Shown piece by piece: positions 41,340 through 48,755 of a DNA stretch of 48,755 nucleotides. The DNA is from AWTP1-13 sp041288195 (GTDB taxonomy: Bacteria; Pseudomonadota; Alphaproteobacteria; Rhizobiales; Hyphomicrobiaceae). The notes beneath the pieces were generated by a model. The model made no database searches and was not told where the DNA came from. It worked only from the letters and a program-made list of their open reading frames with translations. The translations under genes and the position numbers were made by a program. The stretch lies in NCBI GenBank assembly GCA_041288195.1, contig JBGGME010000385.1:1-48755 (forward strand). The letters are read 5' to 3'. Every line of letters starts with the position of its first letter. The first letter of the stretch is position 1.

Positions 41340-43832
41340 ATGCGACCGATAGCTGACCTGAGCATGCTGCGAGCGTTGTCGCCGCGTCGAGCCGCCGCCG
41401 GCACCAAACCTAAGACCGAAGGCGCAAAGCCGCCGACGGATGCGCAAGCCACGGGGCAGGCGGAGTTTCCCTCCACCGCCCTACCGGGACCCGGGGAGCG
41501 CAAGCTCGCGCTCTGGGTTGCACTCGTCTCCGCGGTCGCATTCGTAGTCGCGGTACCCTATGCGCGCGAGCCGCTGGCGCAGGTGTGGGCCTTCTTTCCG
41601 ATCTACGAGTCCGCGCTCGCCATCAGCGACCTGATCACGGCAGTCCTCCTCGCGGCGCAATTCCTGATCCTGCGCGCCCGACGCCTGCTCCTGCTCGCGT
41701 GCGCTTATTTGCTCACGGCCGCGATGGTGGTCGCGCACCTGCTCACCTTTCCGGGGCTGTTCTCGACCACCGGGTTGCTGGGTGCGGGCCCCCAGAGTAC
41801 GGCCTGGCTCTACGTGCTCTGGCACAGCGGCTTCCCTGTCGTCATCATCGCCTACGCTCTCTGGAAGGACGACGACAAGCGCGCCGCGGCGCCCGAAGGC
41901 CAGGCTGCACGCGACCTCATGTTCGGCGCACTGGTCGCACTTGCCGCGGCGGTTGCGCTCACGTTGCTGGCGACTTGGGGTCAGGCGCTCCTGCCGCCGA
42001 TCATGCAGGGTAACAGCTACTCCCCGGCAATGATCGTGGTGGTGGGAGCGACCTGGGCGCTGAGCTTCGTCGCGCTCATCGCGCTGTGGATGCGCAAGCC
42101 GCATACGATGATCGACCTCTGGCTCATGGTCGTGATGTGCGCCTGGATCTTCGATATCGGGCTCAGCGCCGTATTCAACGCCGGACGTTTCGACCTCGGA
42201 TTCTATGCCGGCCGCGTTTACGGGCTGCTGGCCGCCACTTTTGTCCTCCTAGTGCTGCTCGTTGGAACCGCGCGGCTCTACGCCCGGCTCGCCCAGTTGC
42301 TCGGCGCCGAGCAACAGCTGCGCCGGCAAGAGAGCAACCTGCGGCAGCGCATCTTCGACACATCGCTCGACTTGATCGTGATCTGCGACCGGGGAGGCAA
42401 TATCCTGCAGGCAAGTCCGAGTTGCCGCACCATTCTCGGATACTCCCCCGAGGAGGTCGTCGGGCAGAGCGGTACGCAAATCGTCTATCACGAGGACCTC
42501 GACAACACGCGTCATGAGATGCGCACTGCGCGCCGCCGCGGGATGATTCGCAATTTCGATTGCCGCTACGTCCACAAGAACGGGCATGCGGTTCCGCTGG
42601 CGTGGAGCGGCGTCTGGTCGGAGCCTGATGGGCAGTACTTCTTCATCGGCCGCGACATGACTGAGCGCACCAAGCTCGAGCAGCAGCTGCGCCAGGCGCA
42701 GAAGATGGAGGCGATCGGCCAATTGACCGGCGGGATTGCCCACGATTTCAACAATATACTGGCTGTCATCATCGGCATGACGGAATTGGCCGCGGCGCGC
42801 GCAAAGGGCGACCCGCACCTGGCGTCGATGGTGCAGGAGATCGATCAGGCCGCCGAGCGCGGCGTCCAGCTCGTGCAGCGGATGCTGGCTTTCGCGCGCA
42901 GGCAACCGCTCGAGGCGCGCGTCCTGGACGTGACGGATGCCGTCAAGCGGGCCGCAGCCATGTTGGGCCGGACGCTGGGTGAAGACATCACCGTCAAGGT
43001 GGCGCTGGCCGATGAGCTCTGGCCGGCGCGGCTCGACGCTTCCCAGCTGGAGGAGGCGATCCTCAACCTCGCCGTCAACGCTCGCGACGCCATGCCCAAG
43101 GGCGGGCGCATCGTCATGGAGACCGCCAACGCGCATCTCGATCAAGCCTACGCCGCGCAAAACTCCGGCGTGGAACCGGGCGACTACGTGGCGGTGATCG
43201 TCACCGACTCCGGGACGGGGATGCCCTCCGAGATCGTCGAGCGCGTGTTCGAGCCGTTCTTCACGACCAAGGAGGTCGGCAAGGGCACCGGCCTCGGTCT
43301 CAGCATGGTCTACGGATTCGTCAAGCAATCTCGCGGCCACGTGAAGATCTACAGCGAGGTCGGCCATGGCACGAGCATCAAGCTCTACTTTCCCAGAGTG
43401 GTGAGCGGCGCGACCGATGAGCCCAATCCCGCTGCGGAACCCGCGGCGCCCCTCCCTGCGGGCTCGGAGCGCATTCTCGTCGTGGAAGACGACGCGGCGG
43501 TGCGCGGCATGGCAGTCGGCATCCTCGAGGGGCTCGGCTATCGCGTGCGGCAGGCGCCGGACGGCAAGAGCGCGCTCGACATCCTGCGCGGACCCGACAG
43601 CATCGACCTGCTGTTCACCGATATGATCATGTCGAATGGCGTAAGCGGGAAGGACCTGGCTGAGACCGCGCGCTCGCTGCGGCCGGGCATCAAGGTGCTC
43701 ATGACGTCGGGGTATTCGGAGCAGTTCATCGCCATGCGCGGCGACGACGCAATCGCGGCGCACCTCCTGAGCAAACCCTACCGCCGGGAGCAGCTGGCGT
43801 CGGCCGTGCGCAGCGCGCTGGGGCGCGGCTAG
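41340..43832 (+). CDS. Hybrid sensor histidine kinase (MASE-type membrane sensor, PAS, HisKA, HATPase, REC)
   Basis: 830 residues from ATG 41340. About residues 55-320 hold eight hydrophobic segments like a MASE4 integral-membrane sensor. A PAS domain spans about 335-450 (RIFDTSLDLIVICDRGGNILQASP). HisKA has phosphoacceptor H468 in GGIAHDFNNILAVI; the ATPase has N-box NLAVNARDAMPKGG and G-boxes DSGTGMP and GKGTGLGLSMV. A C-terminal receiver carries D761 in LLFTDMIMSNG with a conserved Lys in LLSKPYRRE. No output regulator is adjacent, so the phosphorelay partner is elsewhere. The frame is open to GTG 41235; AGGATA supports the inner start. Its stop shares CTAG with mfd. Confidence 0.88.
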   Translation: MRPIADLSMLRALSPRRAAAGTKPKTEGAKPPTDAQATGQAEFPSTALPGPGERKLALWVALVSAVAFVVAVPYAREPLAQVWAFFPIYESALAISDLITAVLLAAQFLILRARRLLLLACAYLLTAAMVVAHLLTFPGLFSTTGLLGAGPQSTAWLYVLWHSGFPVVIIAYALWKDDDKRAAAPEGQAARDLMFGALVALAAAVALTLLATWGQALLPPIMQGNSYSPAMIVVVGATWALSFVALIALWMRKPHTMIDLWLMVVMCAWIFDIGLSAVFNAGRFDLGFYAGRVYGLLAATFVLLVLLVGTARLYARLAQLLGAEQQLRRQESNLRQRIFDTSLDLIVICDRGGNILQASPSCRTILGYSPEEVVGQSGTQIVYHEDLDNTRHEMRTARRRGMIRNFDCRYVHKNGHAVPLAWSGVWSEPDGQYFFIGRDMTERTKLEQQLRQAQKMEAIGQLTGGIAHDFNNILAVIIGMTELAAARAKGDPHLASMVQEIDQAAERGVQLVQRMLAFARRQPLEARVLDVTDAVKRAAAMLGRTLGEDITVKVALADELWPARLDASQLEEAILNLAVNARDAMPKGGRIVMETANAHLDQAYAAQNSGVEPGDYVAVIVTDSGTGMPSEIVERVFEPFFTTKEVGKGTGLGLSMVYGFVKQSRGHVKIYSEVGHGTSIKLYFPRVVSGATDEPNPAAEPAAPLPAGSERILVVEDDAAVRGMAVGILEGLGYRVRQAPDGKSALDILRGPDSIDLLFTDMIMSNGVSGKDLAETARSLRPGIKVLMTSGYSEQFIAMRGDDAIAAHLLSKPYRREQLASAVRSALGRG

Positions 43833-46800
43833 GCTGCCTTCCTGGGTGCCGCGGCGATCTCTGCGAGCTGCAGCACCAGCGCGCGAACGCCCTTGAGGCG
43901 CTTCTCGGGGAGGTCCCAGTCGGCCCTGAACACGAGCTTGTGGTCGGGCTGCAGCTTCACGCCGCCCTTGGATTTGCTCATGTAGGCGATGAGCCCTTCG
44001 GGGTTGGCGAACTGGTTCTTGCGGAAGGCGATGACGGCGCCCTTGGGGCCCGCATCGAGTTGCTGGACGCCGGCCTGCTTGGCAAGGCCCTTGATCTCCA
44101 CCACGTCGAGCAAATGGCGCACCTCCTGCGGCAGCTCGCCGAAGCGGTCGACCAGCTCGGCCGCGAACGCATCGATATCGGAGCGCTTGTCGAGCATCGA
44201 TAGGCGCCGGTAGAGGCCGAGGCGGAGCTGCAGATCGCTCACGTAGGTATCCGGGATCAGCACGGCCGTGCCGAGCGAGATCTGCGGACTCCACTGATCC
44301 TGGGCCTCGCCGAGGTCGCCACCCTTGAGGGAGGCGACGGCCTCCTCCAGCATCGACTGGTAGAGCTCGAAGCCGACCTCCTGGATGTGGCCCGACTGCT
44401 CCTCGCCGAGCAGGTTGCCGGCGCCGCGGATGTCGAGGTCGTGGGAGGCGAGCGAGAAGCCCGCACCCAGCGTGTCGAGCGACTGCAGAACCTTGAGCCG
44501 TTTCTCGGCGCCTTCGGTGAGGCGCTGCCCGTTGGGCGTGGTGAAGTAGGCGTAGGCTCGCGCCTTGGAGCGGCCGACGCGGCCGCGCAGCTGATAGAGC
44601 TGGGCCAGCCCGAACATGTCGGCGCGATGCACGATGAGCGTGTTGGCGGTGGGGATGTCGAGGCCCGATTCCACGATCGCCGTGGACAGAAGCACGTCAT
44701 ACTTGCCGTCGTAGAACGCGGTCATGACGTCCTCCAGCGTGCTCGGCGGTAGCTGGCCATGGGCGCGCGCCACTTTCAGCTCTGGCGTGTGCTCGGCGAG
44801 GAACTCGGCAACCTCTTCCAGGTCCGAGATGCGCGGCACCACGTAGAAGCTCTGCCCGCCGCGGTAGCGCTCGCGCCGCAGCGCCTCGCGCACGATCACG
44901 GGATCGAAGGGCGAGATGAACGTGCGCACGGCCAGCCGGTCCACCGGAGGCGTGGTTATGAGGGAGAGCTCGCGTACCCCCGACAGGGCGAGCTGGAGGG
45001 TGCGCGGGATCGGCGTGGCGGTGAGCGTCAGAACGTGCACGTCCTCGCGCAGCTGTTTCAGGCGCTCCTTGTGCTGGACGCCGAAGTGCTGCTCCTCGTC
45101 GATGATGAGGAGCCCGAGCCGCTTGAAAGCGATGCCCTTGCCGAGCAGGGCGTGGGTGCCGACGACGATGTCGATCATGCCGTCTTTGACGCCCGCTTTG
45201 ACGGCGGCGAGGTCCTTGGCCGCGATCAGCCGCGAGGCCTGGGCGACGCGCACGGGCAGGCCCTTGAAGCGCTGCGAGAAGGTCGCGAAGTGCTGACGCG
45301 CGAGCAACGTGGTGGGCACCACCAAGGCTACCTGGAAGCCCGACAGCGCGGCCACGAACGCGGCGCGCAGCGCTACCTCGGTCTTGCCGAAGCCGACGTC
45401 GCCGCACACCAGCCGGTCCATGGGCTTGCCGGAGGCGAGGTCCTCCAGCACGGTGGCGATACTGGCGGTCTGGTCCTCGGTCTCGCCGTACGGGAAGCGC
45501 GCCACGAACTCGTCGAAGGCGCCTTCCGACGGCGTCATGGACGGCGCCTCGCGCAGCTGGCGGAGTGCGGCGATCTTGATCAGCTCGGCGGCGATGGCGC
45601 GGATGCGCTGCTTGAGGCGGGCCTTGCGGGTCTGCCAGGCAACGCCGCCCAGGCGATCGAGTTGGACAGCGCCGTCGGCGGAGCCGTAGCGCGACAGGAG
45701 CTCGATGTTCTCGACGGGGAGATAGAGTTTGGCGCCTTCCGCGTAGGCGATCTCGAGGCAATCGTGCGGGGCGCCGAGCGCGGTGATGGTGGTGAGGCCG
45801 TCGAAGCGGCCGATGCCGTGGTCGGCGTGCACGACGAAGTCGCCGACGGAGAGGCTGGTCGCTTCCGTGATGACGTCGGCAGCGCGGCGGGCTTTGCGGC
45901 GCGGGCGCACGAGCCGGTCTCCCAGCACGTCCTGCTCGCCGATGACGGCGAGATCGGCGGTCTCGAAACCCTGCTCGATGCCGAGCACCGCGAAGGCCGT
46001 CGTGGCAGCGGGCAGCGCCGACGCCTCCTCGAAGCTTTCGACATTCTGCGCAGGGCCGAGCTGATGCTCTCCGAGCAGCCCCTGCAGTCGCTCGCGCGCG
46101 CCCGGCGTGAAGGCGGCGACGATCACCCGCTTGCCCTGGCCTTGCAGGGTGCGCACGTGGGTGGTCGCGGCGTCGAACACGTTGAGGCCCTCGCCGGCGC
46201 GCTCGAGCGCGAAGTTGCGTCCCACTCGGCCCCCGAACGAGCGCAGTCGACCGCTCTCTCCCTCGCCGGCCTCCTCGAAGGGCGTCATGTGGCGCTCGGT
46301 GCGGGCGGCGAGCTGCGCGCTCCAGTCCTCGCGCGTGAGGAACATGGCGGCAGGCGCCACCGGCTTGTAGGGCGGGGCGCCGAAGGTCAGGGTCTCGAGG
46401 CCTTTGACCCGGGCCTCGTGGTGGTCCGCGATCAGCTCCAGACGCTCGGTCACGGCCTGGTCGGCCAGGTGATCGAAGGTCACGGGGGCGTCGCCGACGT
46501 AGTCGAACAGCGTCTCCAGGCGCTCGTGAAACAGCGGCAGCCAGTGCTCCATGCCGGGATAGCGCTGGCCGGCGCTGACGGCCTCGTAAAGGGGGTCCTC
46601 GCCGGTGGCGGGGCCGAAGGTCTCGACGTAGGCGCGGCGGAAGCGCTTCTCGGCGACCTCGCCGAAGGTTATCTCGCTCACGGGCATCAGGGTGAGGCGC
46701 TGAACGATCTTGCCCGTGCGCTGCGTGTCGGGATCGAACGCTTTGATGTGCTCCAGCGTGTCGCCGAAGAAATCGAGCCGCACGGGGCTCGAGCGCCCTG

Positions 46801-47302
46801 GGGGGAAGAGGTCGAGGATGCCGCCGCGCACGGCATACTCGCCGGGCTCCATGACGGTGCCGGTGCGCTGGTAGCCGGCGAGCGCGAGCCGCTGGGTCAG
46901 CTCGTTCATGTCCAGGCGCTGGCCGGGGGCGATGTTTTTCAGCGAGCGGCGGATGAAATCGCGCGGGGGGAGGCGCTGCAGGATGGCGTTGACGGTGGTC
47001 AGCACGACGGTCGGGCCCTTGCGGGCGGCGGCCGTGAGGCGGGCGAGCGTGGCGACGCGGGTGGCCACGATCTCGGCGTTGGGGCCGATGCGGTCGTAGG
47101 GCACCGTGTCCCAGGCCGGCAGCTGCAGCACGCGCACCTTGGGGGCGAAGAACCTGAGGCCCTCGGTCAGCGACTCCAGGCGGCGGTCGTCGCGCGCCAC
47201 ATGCAGGAGCAGCGGAGGAGTGGCCGTGCGCTCGTCCTCGGTCAGCCGCGCCAGCACCAGGGGTGCGAGCCCTTCCGGCACGCCGGCCAGCGTCTCCCTC
47301 AT
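43829..47302 (-). CDS. mfd: Transcription-repair coupling factor Mfd
   Basis: 1157 residues, the usual Mfd length. N-terminal UvrB-homology region (LPAWDTVPYDRIGPNAEIVATRVATL), RNA-polymerase-interaction domain near 470-540 (VGDFVVHADHGIGRFDGL), then the RecG-like translocase: Walker A CGDVGFGKTE near residue 630, DEEQ box near 730, and motifs through QLRGRVGRSKARAYAYF, followed by the TRG element and a C-terminal D7 domain. It removes stalled RNA polymerase and recruits UvrA to lesions. ATG 47302 overlaps the sdhE stop by 4 bases (ATGA), so the genes are translationally coupled. The frame extends upstream over sdhE but the conserved N-terminus starts here. Confidence 0.96.
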   Translation of the reverse strand: MRETLAGVPEGLAPLVLARLTEDERTATPPLLLHVARDDRRLESLTEGLRFFAPKVRVLQLPAWDTVPYDRIGPNAEIVATRVATLARLTAAARKGPTVVLTTVNAILQRLPPRDFIRRSLKNIAPGQRLDMNELTQRLALAGYQRTGTVMEPGEYAVRGGILDLFPPGRSSPVRLDFFGDTLEHIKAFDPDTQRTGKIVQRLTLMPVSEITFGEVAEKRFRRAYVETFGPATGEDPLYEAVSAGQRYPGMEHWLPLFHERLETLFDYVGDAPVTFDHLADQAVTERLELIADHHEARVKGLETLTFGAPPYKPVAPAAMFLTREDWSAQLAARTERHMTPFEEAGEGESGRLRSFGGRVGRNFALERAGEGLNVFDAATTHVRTLQGQGKRVIVAAFTPGARERLQGLLGEHQLGPAQNVESFEEASALPAATTAFAVLGIEQGFETADLAVIGEQDVLGDRLVRPRRKARRAADVITEATSLSVGDFVVHADHGIGRFDGLTTITALGAPHDCLEIAYAEGAKLYLPVENIELLSRYGSADGAVQLDRLGGVAWQTRKARLKQRIRAIAAELIKIAALRQLREAPSMTPSEGAFDEFVARFPYGETEDQTASIATVLEDLASGKPMDRLVCGDVGFGKTEVALRAAFVAALSGFQVALVVPTTLLARQHFATFSQRFKGLPVRVAQASRLIAAKDLAAVKAGVKDGMIDIVVGTHALLGKGIAFKRLGLLIIDEEQHFGVQHKERLKQLREDVHVLTLTATPIPRTLQLALSGVRELSLITTPPVDRLAVRTFISPFDPVIVREALRRERYRGGQSFYVVPRISDLEEVAEFLAEHTPELKVARAHGQLPPSTLEDVMTAFYDGKYDVLLSTAIVESGLDIPTANTLIVHRADMFGLAQLYQLRGRVGRSKARAYAYFTTPNGQRLTEGAEKRLKVLQSLDTLGAGFSLASHDLDIRGAGNLLGEEQSGHIQEVGFELYQSMLEEAVASLKGGDLGEAQDQWSPQISLGTAVLIPDTYVSDLQLRLGLYRRLSMLDKRSDIDAFAAELVDRFGELPQEVRHLLDVVEIKGLAKQAGVQQLDAGPKGAVIAFRKNQFANPEGLIAYMSKSKGGVKLQPDHKLVFRADWDLPEKRLKGVRALVLQLAEIAAAPRKAA

Positions 47303-47571
47303 GGCGCGCTCTCCAGGCCGTGGAAGACGCGCAGCGCCATGACGAGCTCGCCGAACTCGCCGGCGGGGGCGAACTCGGGGTGCAGGACCATGTCCTGAAG
47401 GTCGGGATCGGGCAGGCTCAGCATGCGCTCGAACAGATCGAGCTGGTCGGGGGGCATATCTCCGACCGACCGTTCCGCGAAGCGGCCCAGGATCCAGTCC
47501 ATTTCCTTGGTGCCGCGATGGCACGCGCGATAAACGGCGCGCCGGCGGCGCCTATCGGCGTCGTCGGTCAT
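47299..47571 (-). CDS. sdhE: FAD assembly factor SdhE (succinate dehydrogenase assembly factor 2)
   Basis: 90 residues. The family hallmark RGxxE is present as R19-G-T-K-E23 in ACHRGTKEMDWILGRFAE, followed by the small helical bundle (LDLFERMLSLPDPDLQDMVL). SdhE promotes covalent flavinylation of SdhA. The start ATG 47571 gives the standard length; the longer open frame upstream is Arg-rich and not conserved-looking. Its stop overlaps the mfd start. The sdhE-mfd pair beside a divergent recG is, as I recall, a frequent arrangement in Rhizobiales. Confidence 0.93.
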   Translation of the reverse strand: MTDDADRRRRRAVYRACHRGTKEMDWILGRFAERSVGDMPPDQLDLFERMLSLPDPDLQDMVLHPEFAPAGEFGELVMALRVFHGLESAP

Positions 47572-47694
47572 GAAGTTCAGCTTTGATAACCGGGCGCCGG
47601 CGCTTGACGGCGCAAGCCGCCGCCGCCACCTTCCCCGGCTCGAGGGCCTGATATAGGCCTGCGGGCGCACCGAGAAAAGCGCCACTTGCGTCCT

Positions 47695-47757
47695 GGGGCC
47701 AGACCCCTTGCGCCTGCGCTCTGCAGGTATGCAACGCCGAGGTAAGGGTCTGACCCC
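47695..47757. repeat. Imperfect inverted repeat just upstream of recG
   Basis: GGGGCCAGACCCCTT at 47695-47709 is mirrored by AAGGGTCTGACCCC at 47744-47757 with one base missing and one mismatch. The second arm ends 5 bases before the recG ATG. The GGGTCTGACCCC core is itself palindromic and looks like REP-type terminal sequence. Confidence 0.6.
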
Positions 47758-47762
47758 CTCAA

Positions 47763-48755
47763 ATGCGGCCCGACCAGCTCACACCACTGTTTGCGGCGGC
47801 CAAGAGCCTGACCGGCATCGGGCCGCGCATGGAGATCCTGCTCAAGAAGGCGCTGCAGCTGCCGCCCGGCGTCAGCGAGCCGCGCATCATCGATCTCCTG
47901 TGGCACATGCCGACCGGCGTCATCGACCGGCGCGCGACGCCTACGGTCGCCGCGGCCATGCCGGGAACCATCGCCACGCTCGAATTGCGCGTTCTCAAGC
48001 ACAAGCCGGCGCCGCGCGGCAACACCAAGGCGCCCTACAAGATTGCGTGCGAGGACGATACGGGCAAGATCGATCTCGTCTTCTTCCATGCCGAGCGCCG
48101 GTTCATCGAGCGCCAGCTTCCCGTCGGCAGCATCCGCGTCGTGAGCGGGCGCATCGAGAGCTACAACGACAAGAAGCAGATGGCGCATCCCGACTACATC
48201 GTCGCGCCCGAGGCACGCGCTGACCTGCCCCTGCTCGAGCCGGTCTATCCGCTGACCGCCGGGCTCTCCGGCAAGGTGCTGCTCAAGGCAAGCCGCCAGG
48301 CACTTGAGCGGGTGCCCGAGCTACCCGAGTGGCAGGACGCCGCCTGGCTGAAGCAACGCAGCTGGCCGGATACGGGCGCGGCGCTCGTGCGCCTGCACCG
48401 GCCGGCGGACCCCTCCGACGTGTCGCCGGCGGGTCCGCCGTGGCAGCGCCTCGCCTATGACGAGCTGCTGGCGGGCCAGCTGGCGCTGGCGCTGGTGCGG
48501 CAGAGCTTCAAGGCGCAACCGGGGCGCAGCGTCTTTGGCGACGGCCGAGTGCGGGCGAAGATCGCCGACGCGCTGCCCTTCGGGCTCACCAACTCCCAGC
48601 GCAAGGCGCTCGAGGAGATTGCCGAGGACATGGCCTCGCCGCGGCGCATGCTGCGGCTGCTGCAGGGCGACGTGGGCTCGGGCAAGACCGTGGTCGCGCT
48701 GATGGCCATGGCGATCGCCGTGGAGGCAGGCGCGCAGGCGGCCATGATGGCACCG
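47763..48755 (+). CDS. recG: ATP-dependent DNA helicase RecG, 3' partial
   Basis: 331 codons visible from ATG 47763 to the window end; full RecG is about 700 residues. The wedge-domain part is present (SLTGIGPRMEILLKKALQL, DLLWHMPTGVIDRR, then an OB-fold with VVSGRIESYNDKKQMAHPDYIV), followed by LTNSQRKALEEIAEDMASPRRM and the Walker A LQGDVGSGKT near residue 300. RecG remodels stalled forks and Holliday junctions. A REP-like repeat runs to within 5 bases of the ATG and no clear ribosome site is seen, so the exact start or leader may be unusual. Confidence 0.93.
   Translation, partial: MRPDQLTPLFAAAKSLTGIGPRMEILLKKALQLPPGVSEPRIIDLLWHMPTGVIDRRATPTVAAAMPGTIATLELRVLKHKPAPRGNTKAPYKIACEDDTGKIDLVFFHAERRFIERQLPVGSIRVVSGRIESYNDKKQMAHPDYIVAPEARADLPLLEPVYPLTAGLSGKVLLKASRQALERVPELPEWQDAAWLKQRSWPDTGAALVRLHRPADPSDVSPAGPPWQRLAYDELLAGQLALALVRQSFKAQPGRSVFGDGRVRAKIADALPFGLTNSQRKALEEIAEDMASPRRMLRLLQGDVGSGKTVVALMAMAIAVEAGAQAAMMAP

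Noticed and set aside
44759..47398. 879-codon rightward open frame opposite mfd
   Set aside because: Antisense shadow of mfd with low-complexity Gly/Ala/Glu/His composition.

Overview
The window is high-GC DNA that reads as chromosome of an alphaproteobacterium, most likely of the Hyphomicrobiales. The grounds are a CcrM-type DNA methyltransferase, divergent sdhE-mfd and recG blocks, a phaC / aminotransferase-hom-glpX neighbourhood, orphan tripartite-tricarboxylate and TRAP binding proteins, and alphaproteobacterial-looking promoters. The species is not identifiable from sequence alone. Genes are dense on both strands. I see no tRNA, rRNA, CRISPR, prophage or insertion sequence.

Layout. 1-9700: 3' end of a secreted metalloprotease, NAD-malic enzyme, a proline-rich secreted protein, then a leftward run of ABC exporter, GT4 glycosyltransferase, MFS permease, PRC-barrel protein, a histidinol-dehydrogenase-family enzyme and a TauE/SafE permease. 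9848-12994: a rightward TRAP transporter (DctP, DctQ, DctM) whose large permease gene is interrupted by an in-frame amber codon. 13000-26230: an accessory catabolic zone. It holds a small secreted peptide, a metallo-beta-lactamase-fold hydrolase, an SDR, an alpha/beta hydrolase, a beta-keto-acid cleavage enzyme with a biotin-dependent carboxyltransferase subunit, a separate biotin carrier protein, a TctC-type binding protein, a DUF2147 protein, a ThDP enzyme, a polytopic patatin-like protein and a D-threonine-aldolase/D-serine-dehydratase-like PLP enzyme. 26235-30633: tandem hairpins, ccrM, a cyclic-nucleotide-domain/methyltransferase fusion and an AmpG-like permease. 30640-38205: PHA synthase (leftward) diverging from a lipoprotein, aminotransferase, hom and glpX, with a leftward phytase-esterase-like gene inserted. 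38270-43832: a degenerate EAL protein, a small secreted protein, a PEBP-like protein and a hybrid histidine kinase. 43829-48755: mfd and sdhE leftward, recG rightward and cut by the window edge.

How the parts fit. The accessory half combines binding-protein-dependent uptake of small organic acids (TRAP, TctC) with dehydrogenases, a ThDP enzyme, a carboxyltransferase/biotin-carrier pair and a beta-keto-acid cleavage enzyme, which suggests scavenging of unusual carboxylates or sulfonates. The two parts most worth testing are the HisD-like/TauE/TRAP locus (a sulfonate-type hypothesis) and the carboxyltransferase + BKACE + separate biotin carrier set, which has no biotin carboxylase in view. The remainder is core metabolism, DNA repair and cell-cycle methylation.
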